Under the pieces are notes generated by a model. It was not told the origin of the DNA. It saw only the letters and a list, made by a program, of their open reading frames with translations, and did no database searches. Shown here piece after piece: positions 9,925 through 19,100 of a stretch of 28,263 nt of DNA. Every line of letters begins with the position of its first letter. The first letter of the stretch is position 1. Source of the DNA: Glomus cerebriforme (Eukaryota; Glomeromycota; Glomeromycetes; Glomerales; Glomeraceae); contig QKYT01000064.1 in NCBI GenBank assembly GCA_003550305.1, positions 266,856 to 295,118 on the forward strand, given 5' to 3'. The translations under genes and the position numbers were made by a program.

Positions 9925-11519
9925 AGAATGTAAGAGAAAAATTAATGATAATATATTATTTTGAAAATAATAATAACAATGTGCATGGAACTGCAAAAAA
10001 ATTTAATATTCAGCCCAAACAACTGCGTAACTAGAAAAATAAAAAAGAAAAACTATTAATAACTGCCTCTCATGTAGCTAAACTCCACCCAGACAAATCT
10101 TCTAAATATCTGAAATTGAAGGATGATTTATTTGCATGGATATATGAAAAAAGAGCCAAAGGAAATGCTGTAATTCAAAAATTAATTACCAATAAAGCCA
10201 TTTCCTTATCTAAAAGCCAAGAATTTCTTATTAATAATCCAGGTATCGCTGAATTCAAATTTTCTAATAAGTGGCTCAATGGATTTTTAGGTAGATATGA
10301 ACTAAGTGAACATCATAGAACAACAGTAGCACAATAATTACCACCTGATCTAATTAAAAAACAAAATATTTTTTTGAGTTATATTATGTATTTGAGAATT
10401 CACAATAAATATCAATTGAAATATATTGGAAATATGGACGAAACGCCCATATGGTTTGATTTACCAAGCAATATCACTATAAATCAAAAAGTGGTAAAAA
10501 CTGTTAGTATTTGTACAACTGATCATGAGTGATCATCATTTACAGTTATACTTGCATGTATGGCTGATGGTACGAAGCTTCCTGCAGTTTGTATTTTCAA
10601 GTTGAAAAATATCCCAAAAGAGAAATTTCCACCTGGTATTCATATAAGAACTAACGAAAAAGAATGAGTCAATGAGCAAGAGATGTTATGGTAGATTGAA
10701 ACTGTATGGACTTCAAGAAACTCTTTTGGTAATTTATGCTCCCTGTTAGTTTTAGATTCTTTTTGTGGCCATACAGTAAATTCTGTTAAAAATCGATTAA
10801 TGGAAAAAAATACAAATATTGCTGTGATTCCTGGTGGTTATACACCCATATTGCAACCATTAGATGTTACAATTAATAGAAGTTTTAAATCTAAAGTACA
10901 GTAATATTATTTGATTTTATTAATTTTATTCTTTTATTGATTATTTCCAATATCTATAAAATTATAGATTAAAGATTGGTATAATGATTGGATGATATCA
11001 AATATTCATACTTTTACTCCATCCAAAAAAATTAAAAGACCTTCTTATTTGATAGTTATGACTTGGGTTAAAGAGTCATAAGATGAAGTTAATGAAGATC
11101 TTATTCAAAAATCTTTTAAAAGTTGCAGAATTTTAATAAACACTGATAGTTTAGAAGATGATTGCATTTTTGATTATGATGGTTTAGTGGATAATTTAGA
11201 TGATGAAGAGGTGGAAAATTCTAATAATTTAGATGATGATGAAAAAGAATATTCTGAAGAAAATAATTATGAAAATAAATAGGATATTAAAATTAATCAG
11301 GAAGATAATGAAGGCAAACCTAAAAATAAAGAAGATGATGATTATGAAGGCGAAACTGATGAAGAAGATGAAGGAGATGATGATGAAGGCAAAACTGAAA
11401 GTAAAGATGATAAAGATGATGAAAGTGAAAATGAAGATGAAGAAGTTGATAATTATGAAGATTTTGATGATGAAGAAGTGCTCCAATTGTTAAAGGAATT
11501 AAAAAAAAATATAAAGTAA
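9925..11519 (+). pseudogene. pogo/CENP-B-type DDE transposase, decayed
   Basis: Tc1/mariner superfamily, pogo branch: it would have bound the element ends and cut and pasted the element. In order: an N-terminal helix-turn-helix region with NNVHGTAKKFNIQPKQLRN (about 9970-10035); a CENP-B-like HTH, including LKDDLFAWIYEKRAKGNAV and FSNKWLNGFLGRYEL (10116-10310); a DDE core with GNMDETPIWFD (first Asp), LLVLDSFCGH (second Asp) and GGYTPILQPLDVTINRSFK (third Asp), spacing DD35D; then WYNDWM...KRPSYL, and a long Asp/Glu-rich tail to TAA at 11517-11519. A 66-67 bp T-rich insertion (10901-10967, GTAATA...TATAG) breaks the frame and looks like an intron with a slipped junction. In-frame stops occur after LRN, VAQ, DHE, EKE, MLW, KES and ENK, mostly where relatives have Trp or Gln. 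The start codon is unclear. Not functional. Confidence 0.88.
10901..10967 (+). other. Probable small intron in the pogo transposase pseudogene
   Basis: The sequence between ...FKSKVQ and IKDWYNDWM is T-rich, non-coding, starts GTAATA and ends TATAG. GT-AG removal (67 bp) leaves a one-base shift, while removing 66 bp restores the frame. A splice-junction base was probably lost or gained during decay. Confidence 0.5.
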
Positions 11520-11935
11520 AATTTTTTTATTAAATTCTCAATTTATTAAATTTATTAAGTAAAATTGCTTATTTTATAAAAACTTTATTTATATATATTT
11601 AGGGATGAAGAAATTCAATTTTAAGAAGTATAATACAATAGGCAGATACATTTATTACTACAGTAACAATAGCATGTAAATAAATCTAATAAATAATAAC
11701 ATTTTAATAAATAAGTAATAGTTCAAATTGGTTCAGCCACACAGCTTTTATTTTTAAGAATAAAATTTAAAAAAAATTTTGTATTGCACATGCACCCTTT
11801 TTTAATAAATAAAAGAAAAATAAATTTATTTTATTTTATACTTAATTTAATCATAATATATTTTAACATATTATAAATCATAACGGACTAAATAGATAAA
11901 AATGAAATTATATCCCTTCTTTACACCCACTCATA
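11520..11935. other. 3' region of the inner pogo element, noncoding
   Basis: AT-rich DNA between the transposase stop and array 3, with no second gene seen. Confidence 0.5.
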
Positions 11936-12340
11936 GAAACTTTACCCGTCTTAATTCCAATGTCCAAAACCAATACCTGCAAAAAAGAAATAAGAAAGAA
12001 TATTAATAAACATTCTTATGTGAATAGAAATAAAAAAAACTCCCTTACCCTCAAAATTATTCTAGAGTGATGCTTAAGGGTCCATTCCTATAATAAAAAA
12101 AAAAAAAAGAATGTCAGTACTGTAATGTTCTTATATCAAAAATTCCCAATTCCCTCTTTTATAAATACTGTTCCAGTCTTCCAGAATATCTAAATGAATA
12201 AGTTTAAACCTAAATAAAAAGAAAATTAGCAATAATTTAAGAAATAAATGAAAAACTTACCAATGAATTTTAAGTCTGAAATACATTTATACTAAACTGA
12301 AATAAAAAGATCTTTAGAAATTCATCTTTTTATTAAAAAA
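11936..12340. repeat. Tandem array 3: degenerate copies of the same palindromic repeat family
   Basis: Units with the same plan as arrays 1 and 2 are visible. CCTGCAAAAAAGAAATAAG is followed by AGAATATTAATAAACATTCT (about 11976-12017). CCTATAATAAAAAAAAAAAA is followed by AGAATGTCAGTACTGTAATG (12087-12130). CCTAAATAAAAAGAAAATTA follows near 12208, and AAAAGATCTTTAGAAATTCA near 12305. Spacing is about 100-115 bp. The core palindrome is kept in form but not in sequence. Confidence 0.55.
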
Positions 12341-13235
12341 AAATAAGATGCGATATTACCGAATAATTGCAGAATTGCAAGTCAGTACTTTGCATCACCT
12401 AAAGTTATACCCGGAATATTATATATTATACATAAACCTTTCTAGTATTATACCCCGAGTATTTTATAAAATCTAAAGTTTAAAATCAGAATTTTCTATG
12501 TAAAGTATCTAGGTACTTTAAAATTCTGGCAAATTTTTTCAGGGGGGTACTGTGGCCCACATTATACGGTATATTAAAAATTTCTTATTAAAAATAGCTA
12601 AAAATAATGTTATAATAAAAAAATTTTTTTTTAAAAAAAATCTTAAGTAAAATAACTATAATTTTTATTGTTTAATACAAAAATATTAGTGTGAAAACAA
12701 AAAATTTCTAAAAAAAACTTTATTTCCCTCCCATCCACCTGCTGGCCGCAGCTTTATTATATAGTTTTTTAGATTATGTGAACATGTAATCTTTGTTATA
12801 CAATTACGTAAAAAAATTACACAAATATAAAATGTTTATTTTAGTCATGTACATGAATATGTAATAAAATTACACAACTATAAATAGTTTTATTATGCAT
12901 CACATAAAAATACGTAAATTTATTTCAGTCACGTCAGTCACATATACAAATATGTAAAAAGAATTACATAAGACTTTTTACGTGTTTATGTGTTATTTTT
13001 ATTTATACTTCTTAATTAAAGTAAATTAAGGAGTAAATTTTTAATAATTTTATGTTAAATTTGATGAGTATTTAATATTCAAAATCCTATTGATGTGACT
13101 ATAAAAAGGAAAATTTTTATATGTTAACTATTATATTGGGATCAATAATTGCTGTGATAGTGACTATAATTGATTTGTGATTACAAAGGGGGTATTTTAC
13201 TATATAAAAATTCAGGACTAAAACTGATATGATTA

Positions 13236-13269
13236 TATAGAGATTGTGCTTAATATAGAGGTTGTGCTT
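13236..13269. repeat. Two adjacent copies of the LINE target sequence
   Basis: TATAGAGATTGTGCTT (13236-13251) is followed after AA by TATAGAGGTTGTGCTT (13254-13269), immediately before the LINE 5' end. Further copies lie at 21871-21885 (ATAGAGGTAGTGCTT) and 23043-23055 (AGAGGTTGTACTT). The unoccupied equivalent in P copy A is TATAAAAATTATGCTT, about 2417-2432. Confidence 0.8.
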
Positions 13270-13368
13270 GAGAACTTACGCTTAAAAAATTTAATTTTAT
13301 AACAAATTTGCAGTACAAATAATTTTCTCGTTTAAGTCTCTTTACACTCTATTTTAGTTACGTTTTAC

Positions 13369-14588
13369 ATGAAAGAAGTTGAATCAACTTCATCCTCCGC
13401 TACTTCACAAAGTGGGAGTAGCCAAACTATGAACCTAGCTGTCCCTTTGCAAGCAGCTATTTCTTTAACTTCTACTAGAGCGGATGCTTCTTTACATGCG
13501 CCTGATAATTCTTCTACTGCTAAAGGCAAAGCTAAAATTAGTAATGATAATTCACTTTCCCTGTTTTAACCGTTGCCTACTCCTCCTCCTGCTTTAGAGT
13601 GGCAAGTTATTACCAAGAAAAAACCTATTCATATTACTTTGGCTCTTGCGAAAATTCCTGGAGAGTCTGAAGCTGAAAAGAAAACTTACGTCTATAATAT
13701 GATTAGTTCCCTTGATAGTTTCATCTCTATGACAATTAAGGCAATTTCTACAGTGAAACATGTTAATGTTACATTTGATACACAACAGGCGGCTGATTAT
13801 GCATGTACCATCCCTATTTCTAAGGATGATACTTCCTTTTTTGAACTGATTACACATATTACAACTACTAGCCCGACTGATTTTTATTCTTTTAAGCTTA
13901 TCGATGTCCTGTTAGATGTTGATAAGGATGTCCTGAAAGCTTCTATTGCTAAGCATAATAATATTAAGTCTATTAAATTTGTAGTTAAAGAGTTAAATTA
14001 TTACGTGACTGTCTCTTTTGAAAGTAACAAGACGAAAGCCTTTTTTGATGGTCAATGGAGTTATATTTTTCAGAAAACTTCCTTTCGTATATTTCCTTTG
14101 GACCTTCTTGTCGAACAACATGAGTTACGTAAAAAGTATTCTTTGAAGCTCGCTCATTTACCAATCTGAAAAGTTATCAACCTTCCTATGATATTGCTTA
14201 TCTTGATCACGAGCCTGCGCGTGATTGGGATGATCCTAAGTATGACAAACTTTCTTATGCAGATGCTACTAAAACCCGCTCTATTCCTTTCAATCCTTCT
14301 TCTTTAAAGGCTAGTAATCGCATTTTGAAACCTATTTCATGAAGGCTGTGGAATAATGCTTCTATTAAATGAACTGATTCTTCTTCAGCTAAGCTGAATT
14401 TAACGCCTAGTTTTAATGATACTAGTTTGAATTCTAACAATACTGCTCAAGCTTCTCGTCTTGATAAACTGAAAGCTATAGTCAATACTCTTGTAAATCA
14501 AGTTCAAATGCTAAATGATCATTTTCTCACAGTGAAACTTAAAACTACCCTCTCTCCATGTGCTTCCTCTATCATTATCCCTGATATT
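13369..14588 (+). pseudogene. LINE ORF1, 5' part (before retrocopy insertion)
   Basis: ORF1 proteins bind LINE RNA. The first ATG is at 13369 with a Ser/Thr-rich N-terminus. Stop TAA at 13567-13569 is followed in the same frame by PTPPPALEWQVITKKKPIHI and about 195 further residues, with alternating beta/alpha character (VKHVNVTFDTQQAADYA, IKSIKFVVKELNYYVTVSFE) resembling an RRM-like fold. A one-base shift near 14150 moves the frame to SFTNLKSYQPSYDIAYLDHE and on to PARDWDD. TGA stops at about 14339 and 14369 follow. The segment ends at the retrocopy target duplication, CATTATCCCTGATATT (14573-14588). RRM assignment is by appearance only. Confidence 0.75.
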
Positions 14589-14626
14589 TTTTTTTTTTTT
14601 TTTTTCAAATTAGGTTGTATATCAAT

Positions 14627-14632
14627 TTTATT
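14627..14632 (-). terminator. Poly(A) signal of the retrocopy (AATAAA)
   Basis: AATAAA on the minus strand lies 22 bases before the A-tail, marking the 3' end of the parent mRNA. Confidence 0.8.
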
Positions 14633-14812
14633 TAAGTAAAAGCTGCAACTAATACAAAAAAAAGAAAAAAAGATACTACTAGCTCCCCACACATGACTCA
14701 AATGGAAGTTNGTNGCGAACTCAACCCTGCATTATACTCCCAGTACTACTGGCCAACTAAATGTATTAAGTCAAAGACACCAGCATCTGTCAAATTGGAA
14801 TATAACACATAG

Positions 14813-15553
14813 TTAACNGAAGATTGAATTTTGTGCTAATCCTAGAAGGAAACCCAAGATTAGACTTTCTATATAGATAATAGAAAAAATAGAAAAAATA
14901 AAAGAAAATAAAATTCTAACCAATAAAAGAAAAATAAAATCAAATATAAAAACTATTTTAACTACGCAATACATTGAANAATAAAATCTAAATAAAAAGA
15001 TTCTATAATATTGAAAAAGACTAATAGAAACAAAGAAAATAAAATCTAAATTCATTAATTCGATAGATAGTATGAGCAAAATTACAAAAAAGGAAAGACA
15101 AAATAAGATACTATGTAAATGATGTTTCTTGCGAAAATGTTTCCTTTTTTGATATAGCGCAGATCGGCTGAGGATCGGCAAATATTGTTTCATTGGTTCT
15201 TGATGTTTATGATCAACATGATTGACATCATCAATCACATCCAATTTCGGACAAAAAAATCCATGTTTGGCGCAGATATCAAGAATAGAGCGANGGAAAG
15301 AGGCCAAAGAAAAGGAATGAGAAAGAATAGAAGAAGTAAGCAAAGAAATATTTTTAATAAGAGGTTTAATAGCAACTTCTTCTTTATCACAATCCCAAGT
15401 TGAGGACTTATATTGATAAATNGGTGTAGTATGTTCAAGTTTTGAAAGATAGTGTTGAAGGATAGAGCGATATTCCAAAATATTTTGAAAAAGAATAGAA
15501 TAATGTTGAGAAAGAGTATTAACATCGACTAAAAGCTGGTCTCTGTCATACAT
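14813..15553 (-). CDS. Open 246-codon frame in the retrocopy; unknown protein with C-terminal membrane segments
   Basis: I do not recognise this protein. The ATG is at 15553 and the stop TAA at 14815-14813. The first 150 or so residues are soluble-looking and helical (MYDRDQLLVDVNTLSQHYSI; NILEYRSILQHYLSKLEHTT), with CAKHGFFCPKLDVIDDVNHV and a basic KRKHFRKKHHLH segment directly before the first hydrophobic stretch (SILFCLSFFVILLILSIEL). Two further hydrophobic stretches follow (LDFIFFVSISLFQYY and a longer Phe/Ile/Leu-rich one near the end). That could mean a tail-anchored or multi-pass membrane protein, but T-rich DNA also yields such residues by chance, so the real protein may end earlier in the parent. 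No stop or shift is seen, in contrast to the LINE around it. Four codons contain an N. Whether it is expressed is unknown. Confidence 0.55.
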   Translation of the reverse strand: MYDRDQLLVDVNTLSQHYSILFQNILEYRSILQHYLSKLEHTTXIYQYKSSTWDCDKEEVAIKPLIKNISLLTSSILSHSFSLASFXRSILDICAKHGFFCPKLDVIDDVNHVDHKHQEPMKQYLPILSRSALYQKRKHFRKKHHLHSILFCLSFFVILLILSIELMNLDFIFFVSISLFQYYRIFLFRFYXSMYCVVKIVFIFDFIFLLLVRILFSFIFSIFSIIYIESLILGFLLGLAQNSIFX

Positions 15554-15702
15554 ATTGTGTAAAGAAAATATAAAAGTTTATGGAGGATGAAAAACCATAA
15601 TAAAAATATATATATTTTCAACAAAAACTTTTCTCTAAATAATTTCAATAATAACGGTCATGAAAAAGGAGAGAAAGAGTTTTTTTCATTATCCCTGATA
15701 TT

Positions 15703-16136
15703 GATACTGAATTCAATGGTAATAGTAAACAGGTTAAATCATTTTCTGATGCTAGCCCTTGACTTCGTCTCAATCAATTCCTTCTCCTGTCTAACCTGAT
15801 TTTATTTTCACTGGTCCTATTCCTACTCTTAACAATTCATTTCCGGTTTCCAACCCTGTATCTACTCCTACCCCTACTGTGAATAATGATGACAAAATCT
15901 CACATTTAGAGACACAAGTTCAGAGCAGTTTTGGTATGCTTAGTAATATTAATGAAACTTTGAATAATCTTTTAGGTTTGTCTCTTTCATCTTGCCGTGT
16001 CACCACACCTTCTGATATTATAGGTCATATGGGTATTCCATCGCTACCTTCCTTGGAAATTACTCAGGACAGCTCTGCTTCCTATCAAAATGATATTTCT
16101 ATATCTGATTCTTCTCCCAATAATTCTTATCAATGA
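15703..16136 (+). pseudogene. LINE ORF1, 3' part (after retrocopy insertion)
   Basis: With the insert and one target copy removed, SSIIIPDI joins to DTEFNGNSKQVKSFSDASP. A shift near 15755 leads into a Pro/Ser/Thr-rich stretch with a TAA stop, then NDDKISHLETQVQSSFGMLS, followed by NINETLNNLLGL, which looks like a short coiled coil. The frame ends at TGA 16134-16136, overlapping the ORF2 ATG (16133) as ATGA. Confidence 0.75.
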
Positions 16137-19100
16137 GTGTTATACCATTAATTACACCTTCTCAAACTGATTTGAATTTCAGTTTACATGATAATTATGA
16201 TAATAATGAACAATTAGATTTTATTGATAACACTTTTACTATTATTAGTAATAATATAGCTGGTTTAAATGATAATATTAAACAATTACAGATTTTATCT
16301 CTTCTTAATGAAAAGCATGTTTTTATATGTGGTTTATCAGAAACCAAATTAAGGACTCGTACTGTGGATTTGTTATATCATAATGATGATACTTTTGTTT
16401 CCTGGTGGAATTGTAATGATGATCACCCAGATGCTTGTGGAGTTGATCTGATTATGCATAAAAATATTACTCAATATGTACAAAAGATTCATGGTAAATT
16501 TGGTCACGTTATCTACACTGATCTTTTTCTTAAAGAAAAATGAAAATTATGTGTTATTCAGATTTATATTCAAGTCCATGATCAAGATTATTCTTCCAAG
16601 CAACAATGTTATGAGTACATTTTTTCTTTACTTGATTCTAAACGAAAAGATAATTATCAGATTATATTAATGGGTGATTTTAATGCTGATTCTAATGAAT
16701 TAGATTGTCTAATTTCTAATAATTGTAAAGAGAAAAAGAAATTTGATCTTATCAAGCATGTTCGAAAACAGGGTTTTATTGATATTATGCCCCAATTTTA
16801 TTCTTTACCTTCAAAGACTTAGTCTTGTAATAACATTTTTAAACGTTTAGATTTAATTTAGATTTCTCCTAATCTAATTTTATCCCTTGTATATGCTAAT
16901 ACTTTTAAAGCTCACATTTATTCTACTGATCATCAAATAGTCTCTACGTATTTTATTAAACAAGGTTTTCAATCATCCTCTACTTCGATGAATAAAAGAA
17001 AAAAGATTTTTGTTAGAAAGTTTCTTTATGATCAGATTTCAGAGTCACAGTGGAATGATTTTACGCAGTTTACTGATCATTAGGTTTCTCGTTACGAATA
17101 GCTTGCTGAATCTTCTACCCCATGTTCTAAAAGGGAATTGAATAAATCGTGGAATCATATTAGAGAAGGCATTATGAAAGCTGCTCATACTCATCTTCCT
17201 TCTATCAAAGTTTCTAATGATGCTAAACAAATTACTCTGAAACAGCTTCTTACCTAACATAATGATTTAAGATTTCTGTTCTCGATGTTATTGAAATTGA
17301 CGACAAAGAAAATTAATCGTTCGAATTTGTCCTGTTCTGTGAATTGGAATAATTTTATTTCCTCTCATTTACTTATATTATTTAATATTTCTAGAAAATT
17401 AGAATTTTCTCCTGTTTCGTCATTCCCTTTTAATTTACCTCTTTGTTATGTTTTTTAAGCGAAACCGTTGATTGTTAGTTTATTTAAAGCTATGTGGGCC
17501 AGATGCAAATTGGAAGAAGATAAATATCGGCTTGATCAGATTCACTTTTATACTGCCAAGCGCTGTGATGATCTTGTTAATAATCAAAAGTCCATGATCT
17601 CTTCTATTTTAGATAGAAATCGTCATCAAATTGTGTTTAATTGTGTCTCTGTTTCTCGTGATAATCAAAAGCGACTCATTACTAATCCTGATGAAATTGA
17701 TTCTTGTCTCATTGACCATTTTCAAAAGGTTGCTGGCAGTTCACATGAACCTAAAGTTCTTAATTCCCAATAAGCAGCTCAATATTTACCTAAAGATGAT
17801 ATCGATGAGGCTTGCTATGACTCTGTTATGTCCCCTCCTTCTATTGATGAATGGTTCTCTATCATTAACTCTTTACCTAACGGCAAAGTGGCAGGTTTAT
17901 CTAAGATTTCGAATGAAATGCTGAAACACATTGGTCCTACTATGTTCAAGGCAATTCATAGATTAATCTGTGTTTGTTTAGCGTGTAATGACATCCCAGA
18001 TGGTTAGCGTGAGGCTTTAGTTTATCCGATTCTGAAACCTTCAGAGTGGGAATGTAATTTAAACAAAACTCGTCCGATTACACTTCTAGAAACACTTCGT
18101 AAAGCTATGGTTAAATTAGTAAACACTTGTTTATCTAATGTTATTGCTCAGTGTAATATTCTTAAAGGTGGTAATCATGCTGGTTTACCTATGAGCTCAA
18201 CTTTCTCTCTGCTTCGTATTATTAATGCGTTAATGGAAGATGCTTCAGAGAACTGTAAAGAATTGTGGCTCTTTTTTCAGGATTTGAGTAAAACGTATGA
18301 TCGCATTAATTTATATATGTTAGAATGAGCCATGCAACATATCAAACTTCCAAAATCTTGTCAAAATTTGCTTTTGAATTTATTTACTAGACGATCGAAC
18401 AAAATCATAGGTTATTATGGTTTGACTGACTCTTATGATGTTTTAATAGGGATTGATCAAGGCAAAGTAATTTCTTCTCTTTTATGGACAATTTATTATG
18501 ATCCTTTATTAATGGAAATTAATTCACATAAGCACTTGAATTATATCATGGATCACAATTGGCGTCCTGATGTTACCAAACCTGATTTATTACATGTCAG
18601 TGCAACTGTATCTTCTCAAACTTATATGGATGATACTTCATGGTTCTCAAATTCAAAATCAAATCTTGAAAAATTCTAACCATTGCTGATGAGTTTTATC
18701 TGTTGAATAACATTCAAGTTAACAAGTCCAAGTCTGTTTTATTAATGACGAAAGATATTTTTAATAAGGATACTCAATCGTCTAGTGTCTCTTTGTCTTT
18801 TGGCTCAGATTCTTTATATATTATTCCTGTTGTTAAATTGCAATCTGTAAGGATTCTTAGCATTTGGGTGAATCTTGACTTTAACTGTTTCTTTGTTAAG
18901 ATACAGATTAATGATGATATTATCCATGCTGTTAATGTTATGAAATATAAAAAGCTTACTGATAAACACTTGGTTTATATTTTTAACACTGTTTTATATC
19001 CTAAAATTGAGTATCGTTCTCAACTCATGGTCCTCTCTAAGAATGAATGTCTTGCTGTTACTGCTCCATTCCGTAAACTTTTCAATCGCAAGATTCATTT

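Larger units (their letters stand above)
9495..12567 (+). mobile_element. Inner pogo-type element carrying the DD35D transposase pseudogene
   Basis: Inverted termini GTATAATGCAGACTACAGTA (9495) and, from 12567 on the other strand, GTATAATGTGGGCCACAGTA flank the transposase. Over 24 positions there are five mismatches, all transitions. If the true end is CAGTA, the element is 9510-12552 with TA (9508) and TG (12553) as a mutated TA duplication. In that reading the outer 13 bases would be a palindromic target. It sits inside P and carries degenerate tandem array 3 between the transposase and the right end. Confidence 0.6.
14589..15686 (-). mobile_element. Processed retrocopy inserted antisense in LINE ORF1
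   Basis: The insert is bounded by an exact 16-bp (17 with a flanking T) direct repeat, CATTATCCCTGATATT, at 14573-14588 and 15687-15702. On the minus strand it has a 5' leader of 133 bases, a 246-codon open frame (15553-14813), a 3' UTR of about 200 bases, an AATAAA signal at 14632-14627, and a poly-A tail of about 17-19 (T run to 14605) 22 bases later. This is the textbook form of an mRNA copied by LINE machinery. Ambiguous bases (14711, 14714, 14818, 14980, 15294, 15422) show imperfect consensus. Confidence 0.87.

Noticed and set aside
11229..11486. 85-codon hydrophobic ORF on the minus strand
   Set aside because: It is the antisense of the Asp/Glu-rich transposase tail; GAT/GAA repeats give Ile/Phe on the other strand.
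13100..13260. 5' end of the LINE placed further upstream
   Set aside because: This sequence matches P copy A at 2280-2430, so it belongs to the target element, not the LINE.
15587..15799. 70-codon plus-strand ORF
   Set aside because: It spans the retrocopy leader, the target duplication and the LINE in one accidental frame.
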